From NCBI GenBank assembly GCA_965230625.1, contig CBDDLL010000002.1, positions 1,488,001 to 1,552,000 of the forward strand: DNA of 64,000 bases, written 5' to 3'. Positions within the stretch are counted from its first letter, which is position 1. The number at the start of each line of letters is the position of its first letter. This document shows, in pieces, positions 1 through 8,493 of the stretch. The notes beneath the pieces are model-generated. The model did not search any database and was not told the DNA's origin. It saw only the letters and a list, made by a program, of their open reading frames with translations. The stretch comes from Saccharicrinis sp965230625 (GTDB lineage Bacteria > Bacteroidota > Bacteroidia > Bacteroidales > Marinilabiliaceae). A program made the translations under genes and the position numbers.

Positions 1-1
1 A

Positions 2-1324
2 ATTAAAGCAATAGATGTTGTAGCAGAGGACGAGGTTTATATTGGAGGTGATTTTACTGATGCAGGTGGAAACGGACACAATGATTGTTTAGCACTTTGG
101 GATGGAACAACGTTTCAAAACCTTAATACTTTCTATTGGGGTGCTACAGGTGTAAATGATTTACAGGTTAAAGGTGACACTATTGTTATAACTGGAAAGT
201 TCCAAAATCTTAATGCTGGTGATAATCTTATTGATTATATTGCTATGTATAATGGAACAGAATGGGTTGGTGCTGGAGATGAACATTGTTACCGTAATGG
301 AGAATCTGTATTAATTGATGGAGATGATATATTCTTTAGTGCAGGTGATCTTTATTTATGGAATGCTGATGGTGTAAGCCAATTAGGGGGCGGTTTAGCT
401 GATGATTGTAATACCCCAGTTTATACTATGGCTAAAAATAAATCAAACTTATGGGTTGGTGGATCATTTACTAGTAATAACAATGGGGTTCCTATGGGGC
501 ATATCTCCTATTATAATTTGGCAGATATAGAGGTTACAGGTTCACCAACAGCATTTTCAGGAACCTACGGGTTTGATAGCTACACCTCACAAAGCTGTAC
601 CTTTACTGCTAGCAGATTGGGGGAAGATGTAACTGTTTATGCTCCGAACGGCTTTCTGGTTTCTTCTGATGATCTTACCTATGAATCAAGTTTTACTGTA
701 ACTGCGGAAACCGCCGAAGCAGGTAGCACAACTGCATATTTTAAACCTTCCATAACTATTGATGCCGGTTCTCATTTCGAAAATCTGCAAATATACTCCG
801 ATTCTGCTATCGCAACAATAACTTTAGAAGCAACAGTGTCAAAAGCTGAACTTACAGTAACAGCAGACGATTTACAAATGAGTGAAGGAGATGATGTACC
901 TGAGTTAACCATGTCGTTTGATGGTTTTGCAAACAGTGACAATCAGTCAGATATTGATTTTCTACCTTCTATCTCTACAACTGCAACATCATTTAGCAAC
1001 TATGGATATTACCCTATTACACTTGCTGGTGGTAGTGATAATAATTATGATTTAATCCTTGAAGATGGAACTATGGAGGTTCTACTAGCTACTAATATGA
1101 GTAATGAAGTGATAAAAGGTATTTCTATTTATCCTAATCCTTTTAAAGATTATCTAAAAGTTGAAGCTCCTGAACAATTGAAAGTTAAAATATTTGATGT
1201 AACTGGAAAATTTTGTATAAGCGCTTATACAAACGAGTTTATCGAATTTAAAGGATTCGAAGACGGAGTGTACTTTATTAAAATAGAGAACATTAATAAA
1301 GTTTACAAAGTAATCAAACGTTAA
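2..1324 (+). CDS. T9SS type A secreted protein, 5'-truncated by window edge
   Basis: The reading frame is open from base 2, so the start lies outside the window; an ATG at 245 is only internal. The visible N-terminal part (to about base 530) has repeated short units of the form 'VYIGGDFT...LALWDGTTFQNLN', which resemble secreted beta-propeller/delta-60-type repeats. A segment near bases 840-1080 (AELTVTADDLQMSEGDDVP through NNYDLILEDGTMEV) looks like an MBG-type Ig-like domain. The C-terminal ~70 residues (SIYPNPFKDYLKVEAPEQ...FIKIENINKVYKVIKR) are a typical Por secretion tail: YPNP motif, a G.Y/F-type turn, and a basic end. The protein is therefore expected to be exported across the outer membrane by the type IX system and anchored or released at the surface. 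Its binding target or enzymatic activity cannot be read from the visible part. Confidence 0.85.
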   Translation: MKAIDVVAEDEVYIGGDFTDAGGNGHNDCLALWDGTTFQNLNTFYWGATGVNDLQVKGDTIVITGKFQNLNAGDNLIDYIAMYNGTEWVGAGDEHCYRNGESVLIDGDDIFFSAGDLYLWNADGVSQLGGGLADDCNTPVYTMAKNKSNLWVGGSFTSNNNGVPMGHISYYNLADIEVTGSPTAFSGTYGFDSYTSQSCTFTASRLGEDVTVYAPNGFLVSSDDLTYESSFTVTAETAEAGSTTAYFKPSITIDAGSHFENLQIYSDSAIATITLEATVSKAELTVTADDLQMSEGDDVPELTMSFDGFANSDNQSDIDFLPSISTTATSFSNYGYYPITLAGGSDNNYDLILEDGTMEVLLATNMSNEVIKGISIYPNPFKDYLKVEAPEQLKVKIFDVTGKFCISAYTNEFIEFKGFEDGVYFIKIENINKVYKVIKR

Positions 1325-1363
1325 CATTTATATTAGAACCGTTAGTGTAAAATGAGGTAAATA

Positions 1364-1427
1364 ATAGAGTAGTAACGAAAACTAAGTTAAGAAAGAGTGT
1401 TTAATAAGTATTCCGTTACTACTCTAT
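1364..1427. terminator. Long stem-loop after the T9SS cargo gene
   Basis: A perfect 14-bp inverted repeat (ATAGAGTAGTAACG at 1364-1377 and its complement at 1414-1427) encloses a 36-nt loop, 40 bp after the stop at 1324. It is terminator-like in position but has no clean T-run. Its stem shares GAGTAGTAAC with the stem-loop at 2813-2885. Confidence 0.5.
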
Positions 1428-1708
1428 ATAAAATCTACATTTTAATATAATATGTATTTTATTAGATTGATAATTAAGTATAATAATTTCCTTCTTACAC
1501 TAATTACTAAACATTTAATTTCAATCCATCACCTTATAAACCCTGTTTCCAATAAGATATAAGTCCTAAGGTTTTATAGGATATCAAGTCAATTGTTTAA
1601 CAACAAGTCTATAATTTAAAAATCAAAAACTATTACGTATTTTATTTTATGATGTATCTATATGTAATTCTATTAAAAAATCATTTTACCTATTAAAATT
1701 TATGCATT

Positions 1709-2660
1709 ATGAAAAAAATCAGTTTTAATCATTGTTTCTTTATTTTTATTAATAATAGGAACAATTTCTTCTCAAACTAATGACAAAACATTGAGCTTTC
1801 AAGGTTATGCTATTGATTCTGAAGGCAAGGCGCTTGGAAGCGAAAGTATCAACGTAAAATTATCGTTATATCCAGAAGGTGGAAATATTGAATATACTGA
1901 GACTCATACTACATTTACCGATGCATACGGAGTTTTTGCAGAACAGATTGGATCAATAACACCGGTAGATTTCAAAAAGTTAAACTTCATTAACACCAAC
2001 TACAAACTAAAAGTTGAAGTTAAAAAAACCTCAGAAGGAGTATACACAACTGTTAGTGATGCCGAATTATTAGCTGTTCCTTATGCCCGTTGCGCAGCTA
2101 ATGGAGTTCCCGTAGGTGCTATTCTACCTTTTGGAGGAAGTTTAAGTAATGTACCTGATGGTTGGTTACCTTGTAATGGATCTAGCGTATTAATTAGCAA
2201 TTATCCACAATTATATGCTGCTATAGGAAATGCCTGGGGACATTCGGGTACTCATTTTAATTTACCCGACCTAAGAGGTTTATTTCTTAGAGGTGTTGAC
2301 CATGGAAGAGGCCAGGATCCAGACAGAGGTGGAAGAGGTCATATGAAAAGCGGAGGTAACTCTGGAGATAATGTAGGTTCTTACCAAAGCTATACATATC
2401 AATCACATAGTCATGGAGCCAGTGCTACACAGGAACACCACCGCCATAGTTATACAGATACATATTATAGAGAGAATGATGATAAACTCACACAGCAAAA
2501 TGTAGATGGATCACATTCTACTGACGCTGATAACGAAGACTGGAACAAAACAAGAAATACCGACTATCAAACCCCCTCTATCTCGGTAACAGTAACTCAT
2601 TCTGGAGGAAATGAAACTCGTCCTCGCAATGCAAATGTTGAGTTTATAATAAAGTATTAA
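1709..2660 (+). pseudogene. Secreted phage tail-collar domain protein, frameshifted in signal peptide
   Basis: The coding frame in phase with the stop at 2660 has no ATG at its 5' end; the only in-frame candidate is a TTG at 1791. The ATG at 1709 begins MKK and then leaves the frame because of a run of seven A (1712-1718). Removing one A restores MKKSVLIIVSLFLLIIGTIS..., a normal signal peptide aligning with the intact paralogue at 8943 (MKKSVLLIFTITVLVLGSLQ). The mature part has the N-terminal domain common to Bacteroidetes fibre-like secreted proteins (SFQGYAIDSEGKALG...VPYARCA), a phage tail collar domain (GAILPFGG...GWLPCNG...FNLPDLRGLFLRG), His-rich stretches (SHSHG, HHRHS) and the fibre-tip ending GGNETRPRNANVEFIIKY. 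It could be a true pseudogene, a slippage-switched gene, or a sequencing error; codons and domains downstream remain intact. Confidence 0.75.
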
Positions 2661-2812
2661 GTATCTATTCAGTTAACAATATATTCGATTTTAGGCAAAA
2701 GATCTAATCACAAGTTGCTTAATATCTTATCCTTAAGCATAAAATCGCCCCTTCTATCAAAGCACTACTAATCAATCACTTATTGACTTCTGTAAACTAT
2801 TAAATTAAAGGA

Positions 2813-2885
2813 GTAGTAACTAAAAAAATATAATAGATCTAATCCGAATGAAAAAAAGATATAGAGTATGTTTTTTAGTTACTAC
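2813..2885. terminator. Long stem-loop after the collar pseudogene
   Basis: A perfect 15-bp inverted repeat (GTAGTAACTAAAAAA at 2813-2827, complement at 2871-2885) flanks a 43-nt loop. The right arm begins with TTTTTT. It lies 150 bp after the stop at 2660 and may act as a terminator or a processing structure. The surrounding 2661-3223 gap holds no credible gene. Confidence 0.5.
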
Positions 2886-3223
2886 ACACTTTTACTTTAT
2901 TATTCTTCAATTTTCCTTGCTCCATACCACTAAGTGACCTGAATAGTCAAAATAAATGAATAAGTATATTTTTTTGATAATTTACCTCTACAATTACATT
3001 TAGCACTCTTATTTATTAGTAAAATAGGTTTATAATTGCTTATCTGAAATCTTTTGGTTACAATCGGTAATTTGTTCACCATTATAAAGATATCTTGATA
3101 TTAAATAATACAACCAAATATCACAAAGCAAACCATTTCAAAGATTTTATTGTACAGAGGATTAGATAAGGTGTGAATTCTCTTGGGTTAATAATGCACC
3201 ATTACATTATAAATATTAGATGC

Positions 3224-5668
3224 ATGAAAAAAAATATACTTTTAGTTTTTTTGCTAATAAACTCATTTTTACTGAACTCTCAACTACACTATATTGATAG
3301 TATCGAAAACCTTTTAAAAGAACGTACTGATATTGATACTATTAGAATAAAATTATTGAATGATCTTGCATATAAATTACAATCAATTGATCCTACTAAA
3401 GCACTTAAGTATGCAGAAGAAGCATTGGAATGTGCCAATGAAATAAATGATATGGCGAGAAAGACAAATTCATTACGTCATATAGGTATTGTAACATCTA
3501 GAACCGGGAAGTACGAAAAAGCTTTAGAATACTTTGATAAAGCATTGGAAATTGCTATTAAAAATGAATATGAAGTAAGTAAATCCAGATGCTATTTAAA
3601 CAAGGGAATAGTATATAGCAATCAAGGTGATTTTTCTAAAGCAATTGAAAATCATCAATTGTCTTTAAGTATTTCAAAGGATATTAAAGACTCTGTTGGA
3701 ATAATGTTGGCTAACAATAGCATTGGTACTTGTTATCTTATTAAAGGAAATAATCCAAAAGCAATGGAATATTTCCAAACATCACTTTCCTTTGCCGAAA
3801 AAGATGGGTATGAAAGATATGCAGCATCCGCTTTAAACAATTTAGCTTATGTGGAATACCAACAGGAAAATTTCACTGAATCGATAGATTACCTTTTACA
3901 ATCCTTAATACTCGAAGAAAAAATTGGTAATATCGGGGGAATAGCATACACATTCTCTAATATTGGAAACATCTATGAGGAAGAGAAAAAATACTCTGAG
4001 GCACTAGAATATTATAAAAAAGGAAGTGAGTTAGCAAAACAAAGTAAAAACAGAGATGCCCTTAATTCATCATTGCAAGGAATAGGTAATATATATAGCT
4101 ATGAAGGAGATTATAAAACCTCCTTTAAATATCTATGGGAAGCATTAAAAATTGCCAATGAGATGGGTGATAAGCATTCTATTTGTAGTATAAAGTTAAG
4201 CATAGCCAAAGTTTATCAAAAAACCAATAATTATAAAACAGCACTAGAGTATGGATTAAAAAGTCATGAAATTGCTAAAGAACAGAATTTCTTTGAGGAG
4301 GATAAAGAAGTAAGTGGACTCCTTGCAGAGATATATGCTAAACTAGGGAATTATAAAAATGCATATGAACACCACAAAGCTTATAAAGAACTAAATGATA
4401 GCCTATTTAATAAAGAAAAGATACAAAAAATGACTGGGCTTTCTTATCAGTATCAATTTGATAAAGAGAAACAAGCCATTAAATTGGAGCAAGAAAAAAA
4501 GGAACTAATTGCAAAGCAGGAAAAAAACAAACAAATAGTCCTGAGAAATACCTTTTTGGCAGGTTTCGTATTTTTACTCATTGTATCAGTTCTTATTTTG
4601 AATGGATTTAGAAAAAACCATAAAAAAAATAAAGTACTTGCTAAACTTAATAAAGAGATACAAGATCAACAGGAGCTCATCCTTTCTCAAAATGATGAAT
4701 TAAAAACAGCTAATGAAACCTTGATAGAACTGGATCAGTTTAAAGAAGCCATGATGGGGATGATTGTTCACGACTTAAAGAATCCGCTCAATACTATCCT
4801 TAATTCAAATCCTACAATTGATAATCAATACTATAACAGGGTAAAAAGTTCTGGAAAACAAATGCTTAACCTGGCATTGAACATATTAGATCTTCAGAAA
4901 TATAAAAATAAAACTATGAAGATTAATATACAACAAGAGAACATTAATTCAATTATTGTAAGGGCTTTAGAAGAAGTCTCTTTCCTAAGAGAAGAAAAGA
5001 ACATTGAAGTATTATCAGAGATTAATAGTCAATTAACTATTCCTGCGGATAAAGAAGTTCTACATCGAGTATTAGTTAATTTGCTTACTAATGCTATAAA
5101 ATTCTCCCCTATTAATGATAAAATTAGTTTACGTTCTATAAAGATTACAGATCAATCAAAAATACACATAGAAATACAAGATAATGGTCCTGGTATTCCC
5201 AAAACTGCGCAAACAAAAATTTTTGAAAGATTTGCCCAACAACAGGCAAAAGATTCTGGAACAATACAGTCTACAGGTTTGGGACTAGCTTTTTGTAAAA
5301 TTGCTGTTGAAGCACATGGAGGAGAAATTGGTGTAAAAAGCGAAATTGACAAAGGCTCATGTTTCTGGTTTACATTAAATACTGATCAATCAAATTACAA
5401 TCCTAATTACAACACTATAGAAATTAGTGAAAATAAAATGTTAACAAGATTATCAAAAGAAGAATTTCTGCAAATCAATAAAAGCTTAATACAACTAAAA
5501 AATACAAAAATTTACGAAATAAGTAAGCTAAGAAAAATATTAGCAAACATAGACGACAATTTGAACGAAAACATTAAATTGTGGAAAATACATATCGAAA
5601 GGGCTATACACACTGAAGATCAAATAACTTTCGACGATCTTTTAAATCAAATTAAAAGTGAGGAATGA
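3224..5668 (+). CDS. TPR-repeat transmembrane sensor histidine kinase
   Basis: I place the start at the ATG at 3224 rather than the GTG at 3173, because it gives a clear signal peptide (MKKNILLVFLLINSFLLNSQ) and an 814-residue protein. After the signal come about eight to nine tetratricopeptide repeats in the periplasm (residues ~30-400, for example GKYEKALEYFDKALEIA), a short coiled coil, and one membrane segment (~443-462, FLAGFVFLLIVSVLIL). A cytoplasmic coiled coil follows, then a HisKA domain with phospho-acceptor His516 in VHDLKNPLN, and a HATPase_c domain with N box (NLLTNAIKFSP), G1 (DNGPGIP) and G2 (GLGLAF). An 85-residue helical C-terminal extension follows the ATPase. The response regulator at 5931 is the likely partner. 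The signal sensed by the TPR domain is unknown. Confidence 0.92.
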   Translation: MKKNILLVFLLINSFLLNSQLHYIDSIENLLKERTDIDTIRIKLLNDLAYKLQSIDPTKALKYAEEALECANEINDMARKTNSLRHIGIVTSRTGKYEKALEYFDKALEIAIKNEYEVSKSRCYLNKGIVYSNQGDFSKAIENHQLSLSISKDIKDSVGIMLANNSIGTCYLIKGNNPKAMEYFQTSLSFAEKDGYERYAASALNNLAYVEYQQENFTESIDYLLQSLILEEKIGNIGGIAYTFSNIGNIYEEEKKYSEALEYYKKGSELAKQSKNRDALNSSLQGIGNIYSYEGDYKTSFKYLWEALKIANEMGDKHSICSIKLSIAKVYQKTNNYKTALEYGLKSHEIAKEQNFFEEDKEVSGLLAEIYAKLGNYKNAYEHHKAYKELNDSLFNKEKIQKMTGLSYQYQFDKEKQAIKLEQEKKELIAKQEKNKQIVLRNTFLAGFVFLLIVSVLILNGFRKNHKKNKVLAKLNKEIQDQQELILSQNDELKTANETLIELDQFKEAMMGMIVHDLKNPLNTILNSNPTIDNQYYNRVKSSGKQMLNLALNILDLQKYKNKTMKINIQQENINSIIVRALEEVSFLREEKNIEVLSEINSQLTIPADKEVLHRVLVNLLTNAIKFSPINDKISLRSIKITDQSKIHIEIQDNGPGIPKTAQTKIFERFAQQQAKDSGTIQSTGLGLAFCKIAVEAHGGEIGVKSEIDKGSCFWFTLNTDQSNYNPNYNTIEISENKMLTRLSKEEFLQINKSLIQLKNTKIYEISKLRKILANIDDNLNENIKLWKIHIERAIHTEDQITFDDLLNQIKSEE

Positions 5669-5734
5669 GTTTTTAAATAGTTAGTAAAGTTTAAAGTAGA
5701 AAGCTTGTAAAATATTTTTCGAACTGGAGACCGC

Positions 5735-5857
5735 ATGAGCAATACAGAATTTATAAAGCAACTGAAAAAAAAGAACCAAAAATTTCGTAATTCATATATT
5801 AAAAACGCTTTATCATATGTCGAAAACAAATGGAATATTGACTTTATGTTATTATAA
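5735..5857 (+). CDS. 40-residue ORF between kinase and response regulator
   Basis: ATG at 5735 opens a 40-codon frame (MSNTEFIKQLKKKNQKFRNS...NKWNIDFMLL) ending at TAA 5857. It is basic and probably helical. The start EFIKQLKKKNQKF faintly recalls the beginning of ECF sigma factors, so it could be a decayed remnant, but similarity over 40 residues by eye is weak. Position between a kinase and its regulator is the main reason to list it. I do not recognise a family. Confidence 0.3.
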   Translation: MSNTEFIKQLKKKNQKFRNSYIKNALSYVENKWNIDFMLL

Positions 5858-5930
5858 TTTAGAGTAAAATTTAATCAAATATCTATAATCAATTTTAACT
5901 AAAGGCACTCAGGATAGAATATTCAAAATT

Positions 5931-6767
5931 ATGATGCAAATTAAAAAGATACTTATCGTTGACGATCAAATTAATTACTTGGATACCATTGTTGATATTT
6001 TTGAAAGATTTGATTCGCCATATGATATCTTACGCACTACCAGACCTAAAACCGCTCTGGATATAATTAAAAATGAGTGCCCTGATCTTATCATTACAGA
6101 TTGGGAAATGCCAGGGATGTCGGGCATTGAGTTAATTCAAACGTTAAAATCCCAAAGCGATGTTTGCGATATACCTGTGATTATGTGTTCAGGAGTAATG
6201 ACAACTCCTGAAAATCTACAAACAGCATTAGAAGCCGGAGCATCTGATTATATTCGTAAACCAATTGATCCTGTTGAGTTAATAGCCAGAACTCAGTCCA
6301 TCCTAAAGATTTCTGATTATCAGTCGCAGATACTGGAACAAAAAAACAGGGAACTTGCTGAAAACTCAATGTACCTAGTACAAAACAATGAATTCCTTAT
6401 AAAGCTAATCGAAGATATTCAAAATGTATCAAACAATATTAATGATCAGAAAATTGCTTTAAATTCAATAGATAATGTAATTAATTCAATAGATTCAAAA
6501 GTTAAAGAAGATTCATGGCAACGTTTCGAAATTTATTTTCAACGTGTACATTCAGGTTTTCAACAAAATCTATCGCGCAAATATCCTCAATTAACAAATA
6601 CTGAGCTTCGCTTGGCTACATTTTTAAGATTGGGCATGAACTCTAAAGATATAGCAGCAGCAACATTCCAAACAGTAGAAAGTGTAAAGGTTGGTCGCTC
6701 AAGACTGCGTAAAAAACTTGATCTTGAAAAGAATATGGATCTTACTACATTTCTTTCAGGAATATAA
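5931..6767 (+). CDS. Response regulator with receiver and LuxR-type HTH output
   Basis: The 278-residue protein has an N-terminal receiver domain (residues ~5-125) with the acidic pair D11/D12, phospho-acceptor D57 in ITDWEMPG, and conserved K110 in YIRKPID. A coiled-coil linker (~125-200) leads to a C-terminal helix-turn-helix of the type seen in Bacteroidetes regulators and triple-Y proteins (LTNTELRLATFLRLGMNSKDIAAATFQTVESVKVGRSRLRKKL). It is therefore a DNA-binding transcriptional regulator, most plausibly phosphorylated by the kinase encoded 260 bp upstream. Two adjacent ATGs (5931 and 5934) are possible starts. Its targets are not shown by the sequence; the unusual promoter cluster begins only 430 bp downstream. 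Confidence 0.9.
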   Translation: MMQIKKILIVDDQINYLDTIVDIFERFDSPYDILRTTRPKTALDIIKNECPDLIITDWEMPGMSGIELIQTLKSQSDVCDIPVIMCSGVMTTPENLQTALEAGASDYIRKPIDPVELIARTQSILKISDYQSQILEQKNRELAENSMYLVQNNEFLIKLIEDIQNVSNNINDQKIALNSIDNVINSIDSKVKEDSWQRFEIYFQRVHSGFQQNLSRKYPQLTNTELRLATFLRLGMNSKDIAAATFQTVESVKVGRSRLRKKLDLEKNMDLTTFLSGI

Positions 6768-7198
6768 GAAACTGTTTAAGTTTTATCCTTCGGTTTATTT
6801 TGGCGACTTAAGCCCTCATATTTCTGCAAAATTTCTTTAAATAGCGATGCTATTCGCATCAATTTTGGCTCATCTGAGAACTTAATTCTCTCAAAATAAC
6901 TCACAAAAACAAAATTTAAACAGTTTCTAAATAAAAACACTCCTTGACTTAAAAATAAAATACTAGTTTTGCGCCAACTCATAGTTTAGAGTTAGGTTTG
7001 GTTAAAGATTGGTCCCTTCTGTCTGAACGTTTGACAGTTGTTGCTTTGTTTACTACATTTCATCTCCCCCCTATTAAACAACAGATTTAATTCACTAAAA
7101 ATCAAAAACATAATCACTCTTTCTTCATATTCTATATTTCAATTAACAACAAAAGTGGTATTAGTCTGGATATATATTTCTACATAAACAAAATACGT
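6768..7198. other. Intergenic region without a convincing gene
   Basis: This gap contains a 68-codon minus-strand frame (6776-6982) without recognisable domains or signal. I see no RNA gene. The regulated promoter that follows begins at 7199. Confidence 0.4.
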
Positions 7199-7287
7199 GT
7201 TAACCTTTTGTTAACCCTATCTGTTTTAATTGTTACCTAACGTTAACCCGTTTTTCTTACTTTTTTTCCATTTATCCTCGAAATTTG
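7199..7287 (+). promoter_or_regulatory. Tandem GTTACC/GTTAACC activator-type promoter, copy A
   Basis: Box 1 (7199-7216) is GTTAACCTTTTGTTAACC, one base longer than the other copies. Box 2 (7232-7248) is GTTACCTAACGTTAACC. The GTTAACC half-sites of the two boxes start 32 bp apart (7210 and 7242), and the -7 TTTG at 7284 starts 42 bp after the second. The promoter precedes the frameshifted STAS-like gene at 7336. The spacing is the same as in copies B, C and D. Confidence 0.75.
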
Positions 7288-7335
7288 TAATAGTTATCAG
7301 AATATTAATAACCTACTACACTAATTGAAATTGAT

Positions 7336-7712
7336 ATGGCATTTAAAATAACTTGGGAAAAACATGGTGTAATTTTGCATTGCTCTGAAACAGTTACAAT
7401 GCTTGATCTTATTGATGCAAATTGCAAAATATCGGGACAAGTCGAATGTGATGAGTTACAATATATAATTCTTGACTTTAAAAAGTTACGGATTTAAAAA
7501 TTAATAAAGAATTGTTCGGAAAACTACTGTCATTCTTACGAAAAATTAACCGATGGAATAGATCCTATAAAATTGTCTTTTTGATTAATAAACTTTTAAA
7601 TCCTGAAATATTAAACTTAGAAGAAGAGAATGGAAAATCAACTTATTTTTATCAATTGAGAGAAGCCAAAGAATGGGCATTAACAAGAAGTACATGTTTG
7701 GAATATTCCTAA
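7336..7712 (+). pseudogene. STAS-like small protein, frameshifted copy
   Basis: ATG at 7336 begins MAFKITWEKHGVILHCS and stops at TAA 7495-7497 after 53 codons. The next frame continues the same protein (LKINKELFGKLLSFLRKINRWNRS...YFYQLREAKEW) to TAA 7710-7712. Compared with the intact neighbour at 7958, one base is missing just after the A-run at 7480-7484 (AAAAAG here, AAAAACG there). The two genes are tandem duplicates, including their promoters. The rest of the frame keeps conserved residues, so inactivation seems recent, or it could be a sequence error. For function see the intact copy. Confidence 0.8.
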
Positions 7713-7772
7713 TAATGGTTTGCTAAGAAAAATGGTTAAGTCAACCTTTTTTAGTTTTAGCAAGACCAAACT

Positions 7773-7860
7773 GTTACCTTTTGTTAACCCTATCTATATT
7801 TTTTGTTACCTCATGTTAACCTGTTTTTCTTACTTAGTTTTTTTACATCACTCATCTTTG
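7773..7860 (+). promoter_or_regulatory. Tandem GTTACC/GTTAACC activator-type promoter, copy B
   Basis: Box 1 GTTACCTTTTGTTAACC at 7773-7789 and box 2 GTTACCTCATGTTAACC at 7805-7821 lie 32 bp apart. The -7 TTTG at 7857-7860 starts 42 bp after the last GTTAACC (7815), in the context CATCTTTGTAAT. It drives the intact STAS-like gene at 7958 with a leader of about 95 nt. Confidence 0.85.
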
Positions 7861-7957
7861 TAATGTAAATCAACACACTTAGGCTTTATCTGAATAAGAT
7901 ATACACAAACACAAACAAATAGTGTAATTAACGATTTATAATTACTTAACCAATACT

Positions 7958-8344
7958 ATGGCATTTAAAATAACTTGGGAAAAAGATGGCGTAATTTTAA
8001 ACTGTTCAGGTGTTATAACTATGCCTGATTTAATTTATGCGAATAGTGAGATATCTGGAAAAATTGAATGCGACAATATACATTACTTAATCATTGACTT
8101 TAAAAACGTTACTGAATTAAAAGTAAATAAGAATTTGTTTGGTATGTTCTTTTCTATTTTAAGAAAATTTAATCGCTGGAATCGAGCTTACAAAATTATT
8201 TTTCTAATCAATAACAACATAAATCCTGATATACTTAATTTAGAAAAAGACAATGGAAAATCAACTTATTTTTATCAATTGAAAGAGGCTCGCGAATGGG
8301 TTTTATCAAGAATATCAAATACCCAAAAAAAGGATTGCAATTAA
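7958..8344 (+). CDS. STAS/SpoIIAA-like small cytoplasmic protein
   Basis: The 128-residue protein has no signal peptide or membrane segment. Alternating strands and helices (MAFKITWEKDGVILNCSGVI, then a helical segment, then IHYLIIDFKNVTEL, then a helix, then YKIIFLINN) fit the fold of SpoIIAA/STAS-like domains. Members of that fold act as anti-anti-sigma factors or as binding scaffolds; this role is inferred from the pattern only. A basic patch LRKFNRWNRAYK in the middle could bind nucleic acid or lipid head groups. It is the intact partner of the frameshifted copy at 7336 and has its own copy of the tandem-box promoter, so it is likely under strong conditional control together with the small protein at 8494. 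Confidence 0.7.
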   Translation: MAFKITWEKDGVILNCSGVITMPDLIYANSEISGKIECDNIHYLIIDFKNVTELKVNKNLFGMFFSILRKFNRWNRAYKIIFLINNNINPDILNLEKDNGKSTYFYQLKEAREWVLSRISNTQKKDCN

Positions 8345-8385
8345 ATTGTACGTAGTTATAATTGGTTTGTAGTTTTCATTACACT

Positions 8386-8473
8386 GTTACCTTTTGTTAA
8401 CCTCTTTTTGAAAAACCGTTACCTCATGTTAACCTGATTTACTTTATTATTTATCAATAAGCTCACATCTTTG
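8386..8473 (+). promoter_or_regulatory. Tandem GTTACC/GTTAACC activator-type promoter, copy C
   Basis: Box 1 GTTACCTTTTGTTAACC (8386-8402) and box 2 GTTACCTCATGTTAACC (8418-8434) are again 32 bp apart. TTTG at 8470-8473 starts 42 bp after the last GTTAACC (8428). The DNA between box 2 and TTTG differs strongly from copies A and B, yet the length is unchanged. The start codon at 8494 follows only 24 bp after TTTG. Confidence 0.85.
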
Positions 8474-8493
8474 CAATACCTAAATTGAATACA

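Noticed and set aside
3173..3223. GTG at 3173 as the start of the histidine kinase
   Set aside because: It would add 17 residues before an obvious signal peptide that starts at the ATG at 3224.
6776..6982. 68-codon minus-strand ORF after the response regulator
   Set aside because: No domain, no promoter and no similarity to neighbours. It could be a fragment of something, but evidence is insufficient.
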